DNA of 64,000 bases from a virus, in the IMG/VR virus record IMGVR_UViG_3300022700_000177, positions 1 through 64,000 of that record; one strand, given 5' to 3'. Shown one piece after another: positions 40,273-48,917 of the stretch. Position numbers and translations under genes: made by a program. Under the pieces are notes generated by a model. The model was given only the letters and a program-made list of their open reading frames with translations. It did no database searches and was not told the origin of the DNA. The number at the start of each line of letters is the position of its first letter. Position 1 is the stretch's first letter.

Positions 40273-40468
40273 ACCCAATAAAAAACTTCCTTGGAAAAAA
40301 GTAAAATCAAAAGAAGATTTCCCTCCAGAGACAAATGATTTGATAGTTTTTTATCAAAGTGATTATGGCTCAGAAATAGGAACTTCTGGAGTTGTGAGAC
40401 AGCACATGCTAAAAAAAGAAAATCCAATAAAAGTACTTGCATGGTTTTTGTTGGAGGAGGCTTTATGA
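40208..40468 (+). CDS. Hypothetical basic protein, 86 aa
   Basis: ATG 40208 follows GAGGAGAG and overlaps the nuclease by 65 bases. The first 40 residues are strongly basic, and the C-terminal half has 'VFYQSDYGSEIGTSGVVRQH'. No family is recognised. Confidence 0.5.
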   Translation: MAGLKRKKKNQSSIEKPPRIHKPNKKLPWKKVKSKEDFPPETNDLIVFYQSDYGSEIGTSGVVRQHMLKKENPIKVLAWFLLEEAL

Positions 40469-40686
40469 GACAAAAAAGAGTTAGGAGTTTGAGAGAAGCT
40501 TTTTTAGGTTTAGTACAGAGGATGAAAATAGCGGATAAACAGCAAACCTCTTTTTGGAGAAAACTCAAAAGAGGTTATAATGAATCCAAGCAACCAAAAA
40601 TGAAAGATCACAGACCAGAAATAAAAGCAAAAATTGAAAGGAGTAAGAGGAGAAAAAAGAAAAATGCTGAACTGGCTACATCTTAA
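40465..40686 (+). CDS. Hypothetical basic protein, 73 aa
   Basis: ATG 40465 (ATGA overlap) follows TTGGAGGAGG. The protein is Lys/Arg-rich throughout and helical. Its end contains the start of the Rad50 N-half. It may bind nucleic acid. Confidence 0.5.
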   Translation: MRQKRVRSLREAFLGLVQRMKIADKQQTSFWRKLKRGYNESKQPKMKDHRPEIKAKIERSKRRKKKNAELATS

Positions 40687-41698
40687 AAATTTCCAAATCC
40701 ATAAGGATTCTCTATTGGAGTTTAGTCCAGGCATAAACTTCATAAAAGGGGAAACTCACAATGGCAAATCCTCTATTGTGAGGGCATTAAGATTAATTGC
40801 TTTCAACGATCCCCTAACAGATGAATACTTACATGAAGGCAAAACCACCACAATAAAAGCTGATATTGACGGAAATACTGTAACAAAAATACGAAGTAAA
40901 TCAAAGAATGAATATAAAGTCAACAATGGCCCTTCTTTGAAAGCTTTCAGAACGAAAGTCCCGGAAGAAGTTTCTCAAGTATTGAATCTCACCACACAAA
41001 ACTTTCAAGAACAGAAGGAACCCTACTTCCTAATACAGAATACCCCTACAGAACGAATGTCAATTCTTGACAATATTGCTGGATTTGAGGAAATAAAAAA
41101 TATTCTTAGTAATGCCAATTTGGAAGTCCATAGAATTTCAAGTGGTATAAATGCTTTGAAAGAAAGGATTGAAGAACATCAAGAACAGCTTAAGGATTAT
41201 AAAGGGGTTGAGGAAAAGTATAATCAAGTTGAATCCACATTGAACAACCTTGAACTTGTAAAATATTATAAAAACTGTATTTTTGAAATTGAAAATATCC
41301 TTGAACAGTTAAGAAATTTCAAAAAGAAGGAAGCCAAATTAAAAAGGATTATAAGTAAAAAACCCGTTGTTGCAGAGTTCAAAAAAGTAAGGAACAAATA
41401 TTGGGAAATACATTCTGATAGAGTGGGCTTAATCACCATTCAAAAAGATATCATAGATGTAAAGAGAAAAATAAGTGAATCTCAAAAAGTGATTGAGAAG
41501 AAAGAAGCTGTTCAGCAAGCAAAAGATTTGATACAGAGATTGACAGAAATAGCCAAGGGCAAGGTCCTGCTGAACGATCTACTCAAACATGATAACAAAC
41601 TACAGGCAGCTAAAAAACGAGCAGAGGACCTCAAGGAGCAGAGAAAACAGCTTGAGGCAGAGGTAGAAGTATGCCCTATATGTAAGAAACCCTTCTGA
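40664..41698 (+). CDS. Rad50/SbcC N-terminal half ending at the zinc hook
   Basis: The 344-residue protein starts 'LHLKNFQIHKDS', has Walker A GETHNGKS at 29-36, a Q-loop region 'FQEQKEPYFL', then a coiled coil of about 190 residues, and stops four residues after the zinc hook CPIC (337-340). An intact Rad50 would continue back along the coil to a second ATPase half; here that half is a separate gene at 43840. Head-to-head pairing of the two proteins would rebuild the ATPase. ATG 40664 precedes LNWLHLKNF. Confidence 0.85.
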   Translation: MLNWLHLKNFQIHKDSLLEFSPGINFIKGETHNGKSSIVRALRLIAFNDPLTDEYLHEGKTTTIKADIDGNTVTKIRSKSKNEYKVNNGPSLKAFRTKVPEEVSQVLNLTTQNFQEQKEPYFLIQNTPTERMSILDNIAGFEEIKNILSNANLEVHRISSGINALKERIEEHQEQLKDYKGVEEKYNQVESTLNNLELVKYYKNCIFEIENILEQLRNFKKKEAKLKRIISKKPVVAEFKKVRNKYWEIHSDRVGLITIQKDIIDVKRKISESQKVIEKKEAVQQAKDLIQRLTEIAKGKVLLNDLLKHDNKLQAAKKRAEDLKEQRKQLEAEVEVCPICKKPF

Positions 41699-41705
41699 GG
41701 AAAAA

Positions 41706-42575
41706 ATGAAACATTTACCAGTATTTATTCCATGTTATTTTGGGGACAAATCAGTTAGAGAAAAACGAATCAAAGCATTTGAGACTCAGGTAGAATGGTT
41801 TTTATCTTTGGATGAGAGAATAGTTCTCTTTATTACTATAATGGACCCCCACTATAAACCCGCACCAAACAAAAGAATCTATTATTTTTATTCAACTAAA
41901 ATTGTGCACCCTTCAGTCATAAAAAATAGAGGGTTGAAAGAGTTTTATAATAGTGAGGCCAAGTGGTGCATACTTGCTGATAATGATTCTATACTATATG
42001 ACCACTTCATTGGAGAAAAAATATTCTCTCATATGCTTGACTACCCAAAAGAATGGTCTAAATTAGATATGTGGTATCCTATCAATCCTATAAATGAGCC
42101 TTTTAATTGGAGATACAGGAACGGTACTGTAAAGCAACTTATTTATTTTGAAACAGCAAGTGTGACTTTGAAAGGGAGCTTAATTGCTTTAAGGAATACA
42201 GGAACAAAAGTGTTTTTCAATGAGAACAGGCTTTGCTCTGAAGACACAGAGTTTCTTATCAATATGATTATGGAGGGCAAGAGGTGCTATAAATGTGTGG
42301 GTGCGGTATTAAAGGAATTAGTACAATCAAAAACACAAAGTACCTTTGAAAAACTAAAAAACCCAGAAGATAGAAAAACAATAGTCTCACAAGATAAATT
42401 AGAATTGGCAAAGAAGTACCCCCCACTGCAAGCGAAAGTTATGGAGAATGGGAATGTGAATTTTATTACCAATCAGTTTTATAAAAAATACAGGGTAGGA
42501 CCAAAGAATATAAAGATACCCATAGATCCAAATGATAACCCTGTAATATTCAAATCTATGTTCAATGGGGAATGA
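41706..42575 (+). CDS. GT-A-type glycosyltransferase inside the Rad50/Mre11 operon
   Basis: The 289-residue protein begins 'KHLPVFIPCYFGD', carries 'WCILADNDSILYD' with a DxD-like DND that would bind the sugar-nucleotide metal, and has a late 'LCSEDTEFLINMI' acid segment, as in GT-A enzymes. ATG 41706 is eight bases after the Rad50 N-half stop. Its place between recombination genes suggests a DNA-linked substrate or just an inserted gene; both are guesses. Confidence 0.6.
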   Translation: MKHLPVFIPCYFGDKSVREKRIKAFETQVEWFLSLDERIVLFITIMDPHYKPAPNKRIYYFYSTKIVHPSVIKNRGLKEFYNSEAKWCILADNDSILYDHFIGEKIFSHMLDYPKEWSKLDMWYPINPINEPFNWRYRNGTVKQLIYFETASVTLKGSLIALRNTGTKVFFNENRLCSEDTEFLINMIMEGKRCYKCVGAVLKELVQSKTQSTFEKLKNPEDRKTIVSQDKLELAKKYPPLQAKVMENGNVNFITNQFYKKYRVGPKNIKIPIDPNDNPVIFKSMFNGE

Positions 42576-42576
42576 T

Positions 42577-42786
42577 ATGGAAAACGAAGTTGATATTTTT
42601 TCACTTCCAATAGAAATGGATGAAACACACGAAAGAGGAAACGCAAGCATTTGTGTAGATAAAATAAAATGCCACCCAGATGATTATGAGTTGCTTGTTA
42701 CAGGATTAAATGGATTAAGAGGAAAGATAAATGAAAATCATGGCGTTGCCGGATCTTCATCTGAGGATTCAGAAACCAAAGAATAG
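42577..42786 (+). CDS. Hypothetical acidic protein, 69 aa
   Basis: ATG 42577 lies just behind the glycosyltransferase stop, with GGGGAA upstream. The protein is acidic and mostly unstructured at its C-terminus. The Mre11-like gene begins inside its last 56 bases. Confidence 0.5.
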   Translation: MENEVDIFSLPIEMDETHERGNASICVDKIKCHPDDYELLVTGLNGLRGKINENHGVAGSSSEDSETKE

Positions 42787-43747
42787 GAAAGACCAAGATT
42801 TCTATTCTTCAGTAGTGTTAAAAAAATTACAATGGATTCAAGACTTTGCAACTGAGAATGGGATTAATTATGTGATCCAACCTGGGGACTTTTTTGATTC
42901 AGCAGAAGTCCCAAAAAGAATCATAGGTGATGTAATAAAAATTCTTTATCCTAACACATTTGCCAAAATAGACTGGTTTGTTGTTCCAGGCCAGCACGAT
43001 CTTGTCAATCACTCTCCTAATCTATCAAATACACCAATAAGGCTTCTTGAAGAGGCTAAGGTTGTCCGTATTCTCAAAAAAGATGAAGCTGTATGGCTTA
43101 GTGATGAAGTTTCCCTCCAGGGGACGGGTTGGGGAGAAGAGATTCCAGAGCCATCAGAAGATGCTGCTATAAATATTCTCACACTACATAAAATGATTGT
43201 GAATGAAGAAAAAGAATGGGATGCTCAGGAAGGACATACATGGGCATTACAACTTCTAAGAAATAGTGGGTTTGACTATATAATTTCAGGAGACAACCAC
43301 AGAAGTTTTCATATACGAAACAGAAGTAAATATTTGATTAATTGCGGCACACTCATCAGAAACAAGATTGACATGAAAGAGTATAAACCTTGTGTTTATG
43401 TAATAGACACCGAAAAGAAAGAAGTTAAAAAGCATTATGTTCCTATAAATACAGATGTATTTCAAGAGGTTGAGACTGAAGTTGAAAAATTGGCAGAAAC
43501 CTTAAAAACCTCTTTTGAAGTTTCACTAAGCTACAGAGAGAATGTTTTCAAAAGAATGGAAGAGCAAGAAATAGATGAGTTAACAAGATCCTATATATTA
43601 AAAGCAATGGAGGTTGAAGATGGCGAAGAATATAGAGGAAATGTCCCAGAGGTTTCTGGATCTGGAAGAGGAGATCAATCAAGCAGAACAAAACGTCCAT
43701 CGCTTAACAGGAGAAAGAAGCGTTTTAGTCAAGACCTTGAAAGATAA
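42731..43747 (+). CDS. Mre11/SbcD-like nuclease
   Basis: This 338-residue metallophosphoesterase has DLHL (D8, H10), GDFFD (52-56), GQHD (87-90), LH at 152-153 and GDNH (187-190), in Mre11 order. GQHD replaces the usual GNHD and GDNH replaces GHxH, so two metal-ligand positions differ; similar variants probably occur in other phage enzymes. It forms the nuclease of the split Rad50 complex. The last 128 bases overlap the 43620 gene in another frame, and its tail there is low-complexity. Confidence 0.85.
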   Translation: MKIMALPDLHLRIQKPKNRKDQDFYSSVVLKKLQWIQDFATENGINYVIQPGDFFDSAEVPKRIIGDVIKILYPNTFAKIDWFVVPGQHDLVNHSPNLSNTPIRLLEEAKVVRILKKDEAVWLSDEVSLQGTGWGEEIPEPSEDAAINILTLHKMIVNEEKEWDAQEGHTWALQLLRNSGFDYIISGDNHRSFHIRNRSKYLINCGTLIRNKIDMKEYKPCVYVIDTEKKEVKKHYVPINTDVFQEVETEVEKLAETLKTSFEVSLSYRENVFKRMEEQEIDELTRSYILKAMEVEDGEEYRGNVPEVSGSGRGDQSSRTKRPSLNRRKKRFSQDLER

Positions 43748-43868
43748 ATATAATGTGTCCTCAAATAAAGAGACAACAGATAAACTTGAGGAATTAAAAA
43801 AGGAAGAACAAGAGGCAAAAGCGAAATTGGAGGAGTTGTATGAGCAAATTACAGAGGATGCAAGTTAG
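43620..43868 (+). CDS. Coiled-coil protein, probable Rad50 arm fragment
   Basis: ATG 43620 lies six bases after GGAGG, inside the end of the Mre11-like gene. The 82-residue product is an almost continuous heptad helix (MSQRFLDLEEEINQAEQNV and KLEELKKEEQEAKAKLEEL). It overlaps the Rad50 C-half start by 29 bases. It could be part of the returning coiled-coil arm of Rad50, making Rad50 a three-piece protein. Confidence 0.6.
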   Translation: MAKNIEEMSQRFLDLEEEINQAEQNVHRLTGERSVLVKTLKDKYNVSSNKETTDKLEELKKEEQEAKAKLEELYEQITEDAS

Positions 43869-44457
43869 GCTTGAGGAGATACAGGATGAGTTGAAAGACA
43901 AATTAGCCAATAAGAGGTATGTTGAAGATCAGATTAAAGAAGTAGAAGAAAGGATTTCTACTGAGGAAGAGAATAAAAATGCAGCAAAGATAGCGAGAGA
44001 ATTTTTACAATCGGTTGCTACTCAAACCCAAAATCAGATTGTAGAATATTTTGAAAGTACTGGAACCCATGCAATTCAGCCTCTTTCCGTAGAACCCATA
44101 TCTGTTAAAATGGATTTTTTGGAGAAGAGGGGCAAGACAGAATGTGATTTGTATTATCAGGATAAGAATGGCAAGAGGCTGAGTCCTATGTTTTCTTCAG
44201 GATATGGACTCAATGATATGAGTTCCATAGCTTTCAGACTTCTTTACTGTAACATATTGAAAACGAATAAGATTTTAGTTCTTGATGAACCTATGAAGCA
44301 GGTAAGTGAGGGGTATATTGAGGAAGCATGTGAAATCCTAAAAACACTTGTTAAGTCAGAAGGTTTCCAAGTAATCCTAATTTCAAATGCTTACAAACCT
44401 TTCTTTGAAGAAATTGCAGATAAAGTTTTTTATGTTGAACAGGGTGAAGTTTATTAA
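43840..44457 (+). CDS. Rad50/SbcC C-terminal half
   Basis: The 205-residue protein begins with about 60 residues of coiled coil, then an ABC-type ATPase end: a signature-like 'SSGYGLNDMSSIAFRLL' (119-135), Walker B 'KILVLDEP' with D149-E150, and 'VILISNAY' near the end. Walker A is absent because it is on the N-half (40664). ATG 43840 follows TTGGAGGAG. Together with Mre11 it would resect DNA ends. Confidence 0.85.
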   Translation: MSKLQRMQVRLEEIQDELKDKLANKRYVEDQIKEVEERISTEEENKNAAKIAREFLQSVATQTQNQIVEYFESTGTHAIQPLSVEPISVKMDFLEKRGKTECDLYYQDKNGKRLSPMFSSGYGLNDMSSIAFRLLYCNILKTNKILVLDEPMKQVSEGYIEEACEILKTLVKSEGFQVILISNAYKPFFEEIADKVFYVEQGEVY

Positions 44458-44469
44458 AGGGGGTGGAAT

Positions 44470-44658
44470 ATGCCCCCAAAACTCAAAAGAAGGGATAAGC
44501 GACATAAATGTAAAAGATGCGGAGAAAAAACCACAAATAGAATGTATTGCTCAGATTGTTTAAGGTATTTAGAAAACAACCCAAAAGATACTTTGTATGA
44601 TGAGGAAAGCTATAAACTATCAATAGACTTTGAACTGGAGGGCTACTATGAGAATTAA
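44470..44658 (+). CDS. Small zinc-ribbon protein, 62 aa
   Basis: CKRC near residue 15 and CSDC near 29 form a compact zinc ribbon after a basic N-terminus. ATG 44470 follows AGGGGGTGG. It overlaps the next gene by 11 bases. Function unknown. Confidence 0.6.
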   Translation: MPPKLKRRDKRHKCKRCGEKTTNRMYCSDCLRYLENNPKDTLYDEESYKLSIDFELEGYYEN

Positions 44659-44902
44659 TAATAAAGAAGTCTCTGTTTATTGCGCACATTGTGGGCAGAA
44701 TTTTACTGTCTCAAGTAATTGTGACCATAATGATGAAGTTGTTATTTATGTGGAACCTCACCTTTGTAATATGTATGTGGATGATAGAGGAATGGTGATT
44801 GATAGGGTAAAGAAGCAAAATGAAGCTTTACAAAAAAGGAACACGGAACTTGTTGAGGAGAACAGGAAGTTAAAAGCAGGGGTTGTGCCAAGTGCCACAT
44901 AA
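44648..44902 (+). CDS. Small cysteine-containing protein with C-terminal helix, 84 aa
   Basis: ATG 44648 follows GGAGGG. It has CAHC near residue 11 and a Cys/His-rich stretch, then a helix (NEALQKRNTELVEENRKL) likely to be a coiled coil. The next gene begins within its last bases. No family is recognised. Confidence 0.55.
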   Translation: MRINNKEVSVYCAHCGQNFTVSSNCDHNDEVVIYVEPHLCNMYVDDRGMVIDRVKKQNEALQKRNTELVEENRKLKAGVVPSAT

Positions 44903-45071
44903 AGGACCCCCAAAAGGATGCAAAAGAAAGCATCTTGTTTTTTGTTCTGTATGTGGAAAAGAGGTTTATCTATCACACCGTAGAATAGCAGAAGGTAGGG
45001 TATGCTCTAAATGCAGAACAGAAAAAATAGATTGGCCTGAGTGGATTCCAGAAATAATACAACAGTTTTAG
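44892..45071 (+). CDS. Small zinc-ribbon protein, 59 aa (GTG start)
   Basis: GTG 44892 lies nine bases after CAGGGG; TTG 44883 is in frame but has no spacing to a ribosome site. CSVC and CSKC make a zinc ribbon in the middle of the protein. The start is uncertain. Function unknown. Confidence 0.5.
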   Translation: MPHKGPPKGCKRKHLVFCSVCGKEVYLSHRRIAEGRVCSKCRTEKIDWPEWIPEIIQQF

Positions 45072-45080
45072 GGGGAGACG

Positions 45081-45683
45081 ATGATGGAAGTTGACTACAT
45101 AAAGGAAGTAAAAAGGCAATTCAATTTGGAACCGGTTACTTATTTTATATTCAGGAGGGGGACTCGATTTTCACTTGAGGAACTTCAAATTTATTTAGAC
45201 CAAATAGATGGTTTAGAAAATGAAATGTTAAAAAATAACCACAAGTACATACAAGATAAAAGGTATAAAAGACCGTTGATTACTGTGGTGCTGTTTGTTG
45301 ATCAAAATAGAGAGTGCAAAGTCAAGGCTTTGTCTGTCAGGTCTCAAAAAGATGAGTTTGATGCTGAAAGGGGAATTAATGAAGCTGCCAGGCACACTTT
45401 ACGATTGTTAAAAGGAAGAGAAGAAACCCCAGTAAGAAGACCATATGCTGTTAGGACATTGATTAACTGCTGCATGAATACCACATGCCATGCAGAAGAG
45501 TATCCAAAACTCGACCTATTCGAACAGTCCCTTATCTGTTCCAAGAAAAAGGTGGTAGATATGGTTCAGAATGGAAATGCTTCATCAACACCCTGTTTTG
45601 ATGCTAAATACCCACCTATAAATGTTAACCTATCTTTAAAAAGTACTCTATTTAAAAGCCCCTTTTTAGACAAATTTTTGTGA
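45081..45683 (+). CDS. Hypothetical protein, 200 aa
   Basis: ATG 45081 (or 45084) follows GGGGGAGACG. Residues about 60-150 look alpha/beta, with a basic stretch 'LLKGREETPVRRPYAVRTL'. Six cysteines lie in the second half (including NCCMNTTCH). No family is recognised. Confidence 0.6.
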   Translation: MMEVDYIKEVKRQFNLEPVTYFIFRRGTRFSLEELQIYLDQIDGLENEMLKNNHKYIQDKRYKRPLITVVLFVDQNRECKVKALSVRSQKDEFDAERGINEAARHTLRLLKGREETPVRRPYAVRTLINCCMNTTCHAEEYPKLDLFEQSLICSKKKVVDMVQNGNASSTPCFDAKYPPINVNLSLKSTLFKSPFLDKFL

Positions 45684-45702
45684 GATAACAGGAGAATTAG
45701 AT

Positions 45703-46539
45703 ATGAATAAAGCTGTTTTTGATCCAATTTTTATTAAAGGAATGGATCTGGATGACACATGGTTTCAATTGCTATACAACTTAAAACATCATGGAAGACA
45801 ATACTATATAGACGAAGGTTCATATGCAGGGCAGTATCGTCTGGCATTTGATTTTGTATCTGGTGTTGTACAATATCCTCATCAAAGACCACTGGCTCCA
45901 CGTATTCCTGAGTCCAGCCCTTTGCCTCCTCCAGCAACAGATGAAGAGATAGAGCAGTATTTTGCAAACTATCTTATGGATAGTGAGATTGCTGTAAATG
46001 AGGATTATCGCTATGCTACATGGATTGTTGGTGGTGAATATACTTTACCAAAAGCAAAATTGCTACTGGAGCAAACTGAGGTTGAAATAAGCAAAACCTC
46101 CCCATCCATGGAATACATAACAAGAAAATTTAAAACAGTGACCGAACAAAAAATTGAAGTCCCAAATCAGGTGCAATGGTTAATTGATCATTTCAAGGAA
46201 AAGGGTCATGGAAATGAACATGGATTTATTACTATTGGGTATCCTGAGTCTAATTTTGCTTATGACATTCCATACCAAAACGAAAATGAACGTAGGACTT
46301 CTCCTTGCTTACGTGGTCTGGACTTTCGCATTATTGATGGCAGGCTTACTACTCATGTTGTTTATAGGAGTTGGGACCTTGTTGGGGGTTGGCCCACTAA
46401 CATGGGGGGTTTTACGCTACTCAATGAATATATTGCCCAAGAAATAGGGGTTGATCCTGGACCACTCACATTTTCCTGCAAATCCCTTCATGCTTATGAT
46501 CATGCCCTCAATTTTCTAAATCAAAGGGTGGGAGGTTAA
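45703..46539 (+). CDS. Thymidylate-synthase-superfamily enzyme
   Basis: The catalytic residues keep the exact spacing of E. coli ThyA: C202 (SPC), R222 and D225 (YRSWD), N233, H263 and Y265 match C146, R166, D169, N177, H207 and Y209. N233 favours dUMP over dCMP. The core resembles the short archaeal-type enzymes, with an N-terminal extension of about 150 residues and no normal ThyA C-terminus. It makes dTMP or, possibly, 5-hydroxymethyl-dUMP. dUTPase and ribonucleotide reductase lie next door. Confidence 0.75.
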   Translation: MNKAVFDPIFIKGMDLDDTWFQLLYNLKHHGRQYYIDEGSYAGQYRLAFDFVSGVVQYPHQRPLAPRIPESSPLPPPATDEEIEQYFANYLMDSEIAVNEDYRYATWIVGGEYTLPKAKLLLEQTEVEISKTSPSMEYITRKFKTVTEQKIEVPNQVQWLIDHFKEKGHGNEHGFITIGYPESNFAYDIPYQNENERRTSPCLRGLDFRIIDGRLTTHVVYRSWDLVGGWPTNMGGFTLLNEYIAQEIGVDPGPLTFSCKSLHAYDHALNFLNQRVGG

Positions 46540-46540
46540 A

Positions 46541-46687
46541 ATGAAAAAGAATAAAAAGAAAGAAATACAATGTAGGTATTGCGGTAAAAAGTATTTGGCA
46601 ACCCCTCAGAAATTGTATTATAGGGGGCCAGTATGTCATAGGTGTTTAAATACAATTAATAAAGGAGCAGTAAATGGAATACAGTGA
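46541..46687 (+). CDS. 48-residue zinc-ribbon peptide
   Basis: ATG 46541 lies six bases after GGGAGG. A basic start, CRYC near residue 12 and CHRC near 35 make a zinc ribbon. It overlaps the reductase start by 14 bases. Function unknown. Confidence 0.55.
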   Translation: MKKNKKKEIQCRYCGKKYLATPQKLYYRGPVCHRCLNTINKGAVNGIQ

Positions 46688-48908
46688 TAATGCAAAGAAA
46701 ATTTATGAAAATCTTTATCTTGCAAGGAATAATAAAGATGAGATTACCGAAAACATTTATATGTGTCATCAAAGGGTGGCAAAATCTTTAGCTGTAAATA
46801 AAGAAGAGGAAAAAGAATTCCTCACCCTTTTGAATGAAAAGAAGTTCAGACCAAACACCCCTGTAATGCTTAATGCCGGGATAAATCCAGACTTGTCCCT
46901 ATTTGCCTGTTTTATCCTTGATTTAGAAGACAGCATGGAGTCCATCATCGAAATGTGGGCTACTGTTGCAAAAATATATTCAGGGGGAGGGGGCGCAGGA
47001 ATACCAATTACAAATCTTAGAGGGGCAGGGGAGAATATATCTACTGGTGGGCAAGCTTCTGGTCCAGTTTCTTATTCAAGGGTGGTTCAAAGTATTAGTG
47101 ATCAAGTACGTTCAGGAGGACGTGGAAGAAGAGCAGCAAACCTTTTATCATTTTGGTACAAGCACAAAGACATCTTTGATTTGATAAAAATGAAAGATGG
47201 AAACAATGATTTCTCTGCAATAAATATTTCAGTACTTTTGGACAATGCCTTTTTTGTCTCACCATTAAAAGAGGATGAAGAACTATTGGATGAAATTGCA
47301 AGACAGGCATGGAGAACGGGAGATCCTGGCTTGTTGTTTTATAACGCCATCAATGAAAAAAATCCATTTCCTTCTATGGGAGATATTATTTGTGGAAATC
47401 CTTGCACAGAAATAGTCCTGCCCCCTTGGTCTGCATGTAATCTTGGGAGTATGAACCTAAATAGATATTGTGGTGAGACCGCATTTGATATAAGTGAGTT
47501 TGGAAAGGATATTGATGTAGCAGTAAGATTTCTAAACAGAGTTATTGACAAAAGCAGCTATCCAAATTCTAAATTCAAAGACATGATGAAGAAAACAAGG
47601 CCAATTGGTTTGGGCCTTATGGGGTTCGCTGATTTGTTATACAGGCTTAGAATTCCATACAACAGTCAAGAAGCACGTGATCTATTCAGCCAAATAACAA
47701 TGATTCTCACCAAAAAGGCTTACAAAAGCTCAGTAAGACTTGCTCAAAAAGAAGGGAGAACTGTGTCTTGTCCAGAGATGGATAAAACCCATTTTCTCAG
47801 TCTTCAGAACAGTTTTGGGATAGAAAACCCAACCCTGGAAATTGCTAATTCAACTGTGACATGCCTGCCTCCAACCGGATCTACTGCTATATCAGCAGAC
47901 TGTTCTTATTCTTTTGAACCGCAAATGGCACTCGTATGGACTAAGAAATTAACAGACTCCAGCGACACTCTAATCTTTGTAAACGAGTATTTCCTTGACT
48001 ACTGTGCTGAACATGGCATTGGAATAGATGAAAACATCAAAGAAAGAATACGGGATAATATGGGGAGTATTCAAGGTATGGATGATGTGTTTCCAAAGGA
48101 ATGTCAGGAAATATTTGTGACTGCACATGACATTCACTGGAAAGACAGAATTGAAATGCAAGCTGAAGGTCAAAAGAACATTACAATGGCAATCTCCTCA
48201 ACAATAAACCTCCCAAATTCTTCTACAGAAAAAGATATAAAAAATGCTTACCTTTATGCCTGGAAAAAAGGACTCAAAGGTATAACAGTTTATCGTGACG
48301 GAAGCAGAGAAGAGCAACCTGTAAACTTTGGCAATAAAGTAGAAACTACCATTGAAAACTTCGATCACACCTATGTTCAAGAAAGACCACAAGAGCTTTT
48401 TGGCAGAACTGTGAAGATGAAAACTGGGAGTGGGGAATTATTCTTAACCATTAATGAGTTGAATGGTGTTCCATTTGAAGTCTTTGCTACTATAGGAAAA
48501 GGCGGTAGAAGTATGGCCGCAAAGGCAGAGGCCATTGGCAGACTTGTTTCTCTTTGTTTGAGAGCGGGAATAAATGTTGAGCAGATTGTAAAACAGCTTG
48601 AAGGAATTGGCGGTGATTATCAAATATTCCAAGAGGGAAGGCTGATAAAGAGTATTCCTGATGCAATTGCTAATGTTTTAAAGACATATAAAGATGAAAA
48701 ACCCAATGATGGGAAATGGAATGAAGATCCTGCAATGGAAGAACTTCTTCAAGACATTGCAGACATGAAAGAAACAATAAAAAACCCAGTTGGATATTCT
48801 CCAGAATCAATATGCCCCCAATGCGGTCAGCCTACATTGAAACGTGATATGGGATGTCGTGGAGGAATATGTGTAAATCCGGATTGTGGGTTCTCAAACT
48901 GTTCATAG
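46674..48908 (+). CDS. nrdJ: Class II (adenosylcobalamin-dependent) ribonucleotide reductase
   Basis: This 744-residue enzyme makes deoxynucleotides. It has C79, the catalytic NPCTE at 242-246 (thiyl C244, E246), the paired C255 in SACNLGS and 'CLPPTGSTAISAD' at 397-409. Residues about 560-650 form the TSCPD-type domain ('ATIGKGG.S..AKAEAIGRL'), and the end is a cysteine-rich redox tail (CPQC, CRGGIC, CGFSNC). No NrdB-like subunit is nearby, as expected for class II. It needs vitamin B12 from the host. Confidence 0.9.
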   Translation: MEYSDNAKKIYENLYLARNNKDEITENIYMCHQRVAKSLAVNKEEEKEFLTLLNEKKFRPNTPVMLNAGINPDLSLFACFILDLEDSMESIIEMWATVAKIYSGGGGAGIPITNLRGAGENISTGGQASGPVSYSRVVQSISDQVRSGGRGRRAANLLSFWYKHKDIFDLIKMKDGNNDFSAINISVLLDNAFFVSPLKEDEELLDEIARQAWRTGDPGLLFYNAINEKNPFPSMGDIICGNPCTEIVLPPWSACNLGSMNLNRYCGETAFDISEFGKDIDVAVRFLNRVIDKSSYPNSKFKDMMKKTRPIGLGLMGFADLLYRLRIPYNSQEARDLFSQITMILTKKAYKSSVRLAQKEGRTVSCPEMDKTHFLSLQNSFGIENPTLEIANSTVTCLPPTGSTAISADCSYSFEPQMALVWTKKLTDSSDTLIFVNEYFLDYCAEHGIGIDENIKERIRDNMGSIQGMDDVFPKECQEIFVTAHDIHWKDRIEMQAEGQKNITMAISSTINLPNSSTEKDIKNAYLYAWKKGLKGITVYRDGSREEQPVNFGNKVETTIENFDHTYVQERPQELFGRTVKMKTGSGELFLTINELNGVPFEVFATIGKGGRSMAAKAEAIGRLVSLCLRAGINVEQIVKQLEGIGGDYQIFQEGRLIKSIPDAIANVLKTYKDEKPNDGKWNEDPAMEELLQDIADMKETIKNPVGYSPESICPQCGQPTLKRDMGCRGGICVNPDCGFSNCS

Positions 48909-48917
48909 GAGGTTGTC

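Noticed and set aside
43560-43868. Programmed frameshift joining the Mre11-like gene to the coiled-coil frame
   Set aside because: No slippery heptamer is evident, and the second frame has its own ATG six bases after GGAGG, so independent translation is simpler.
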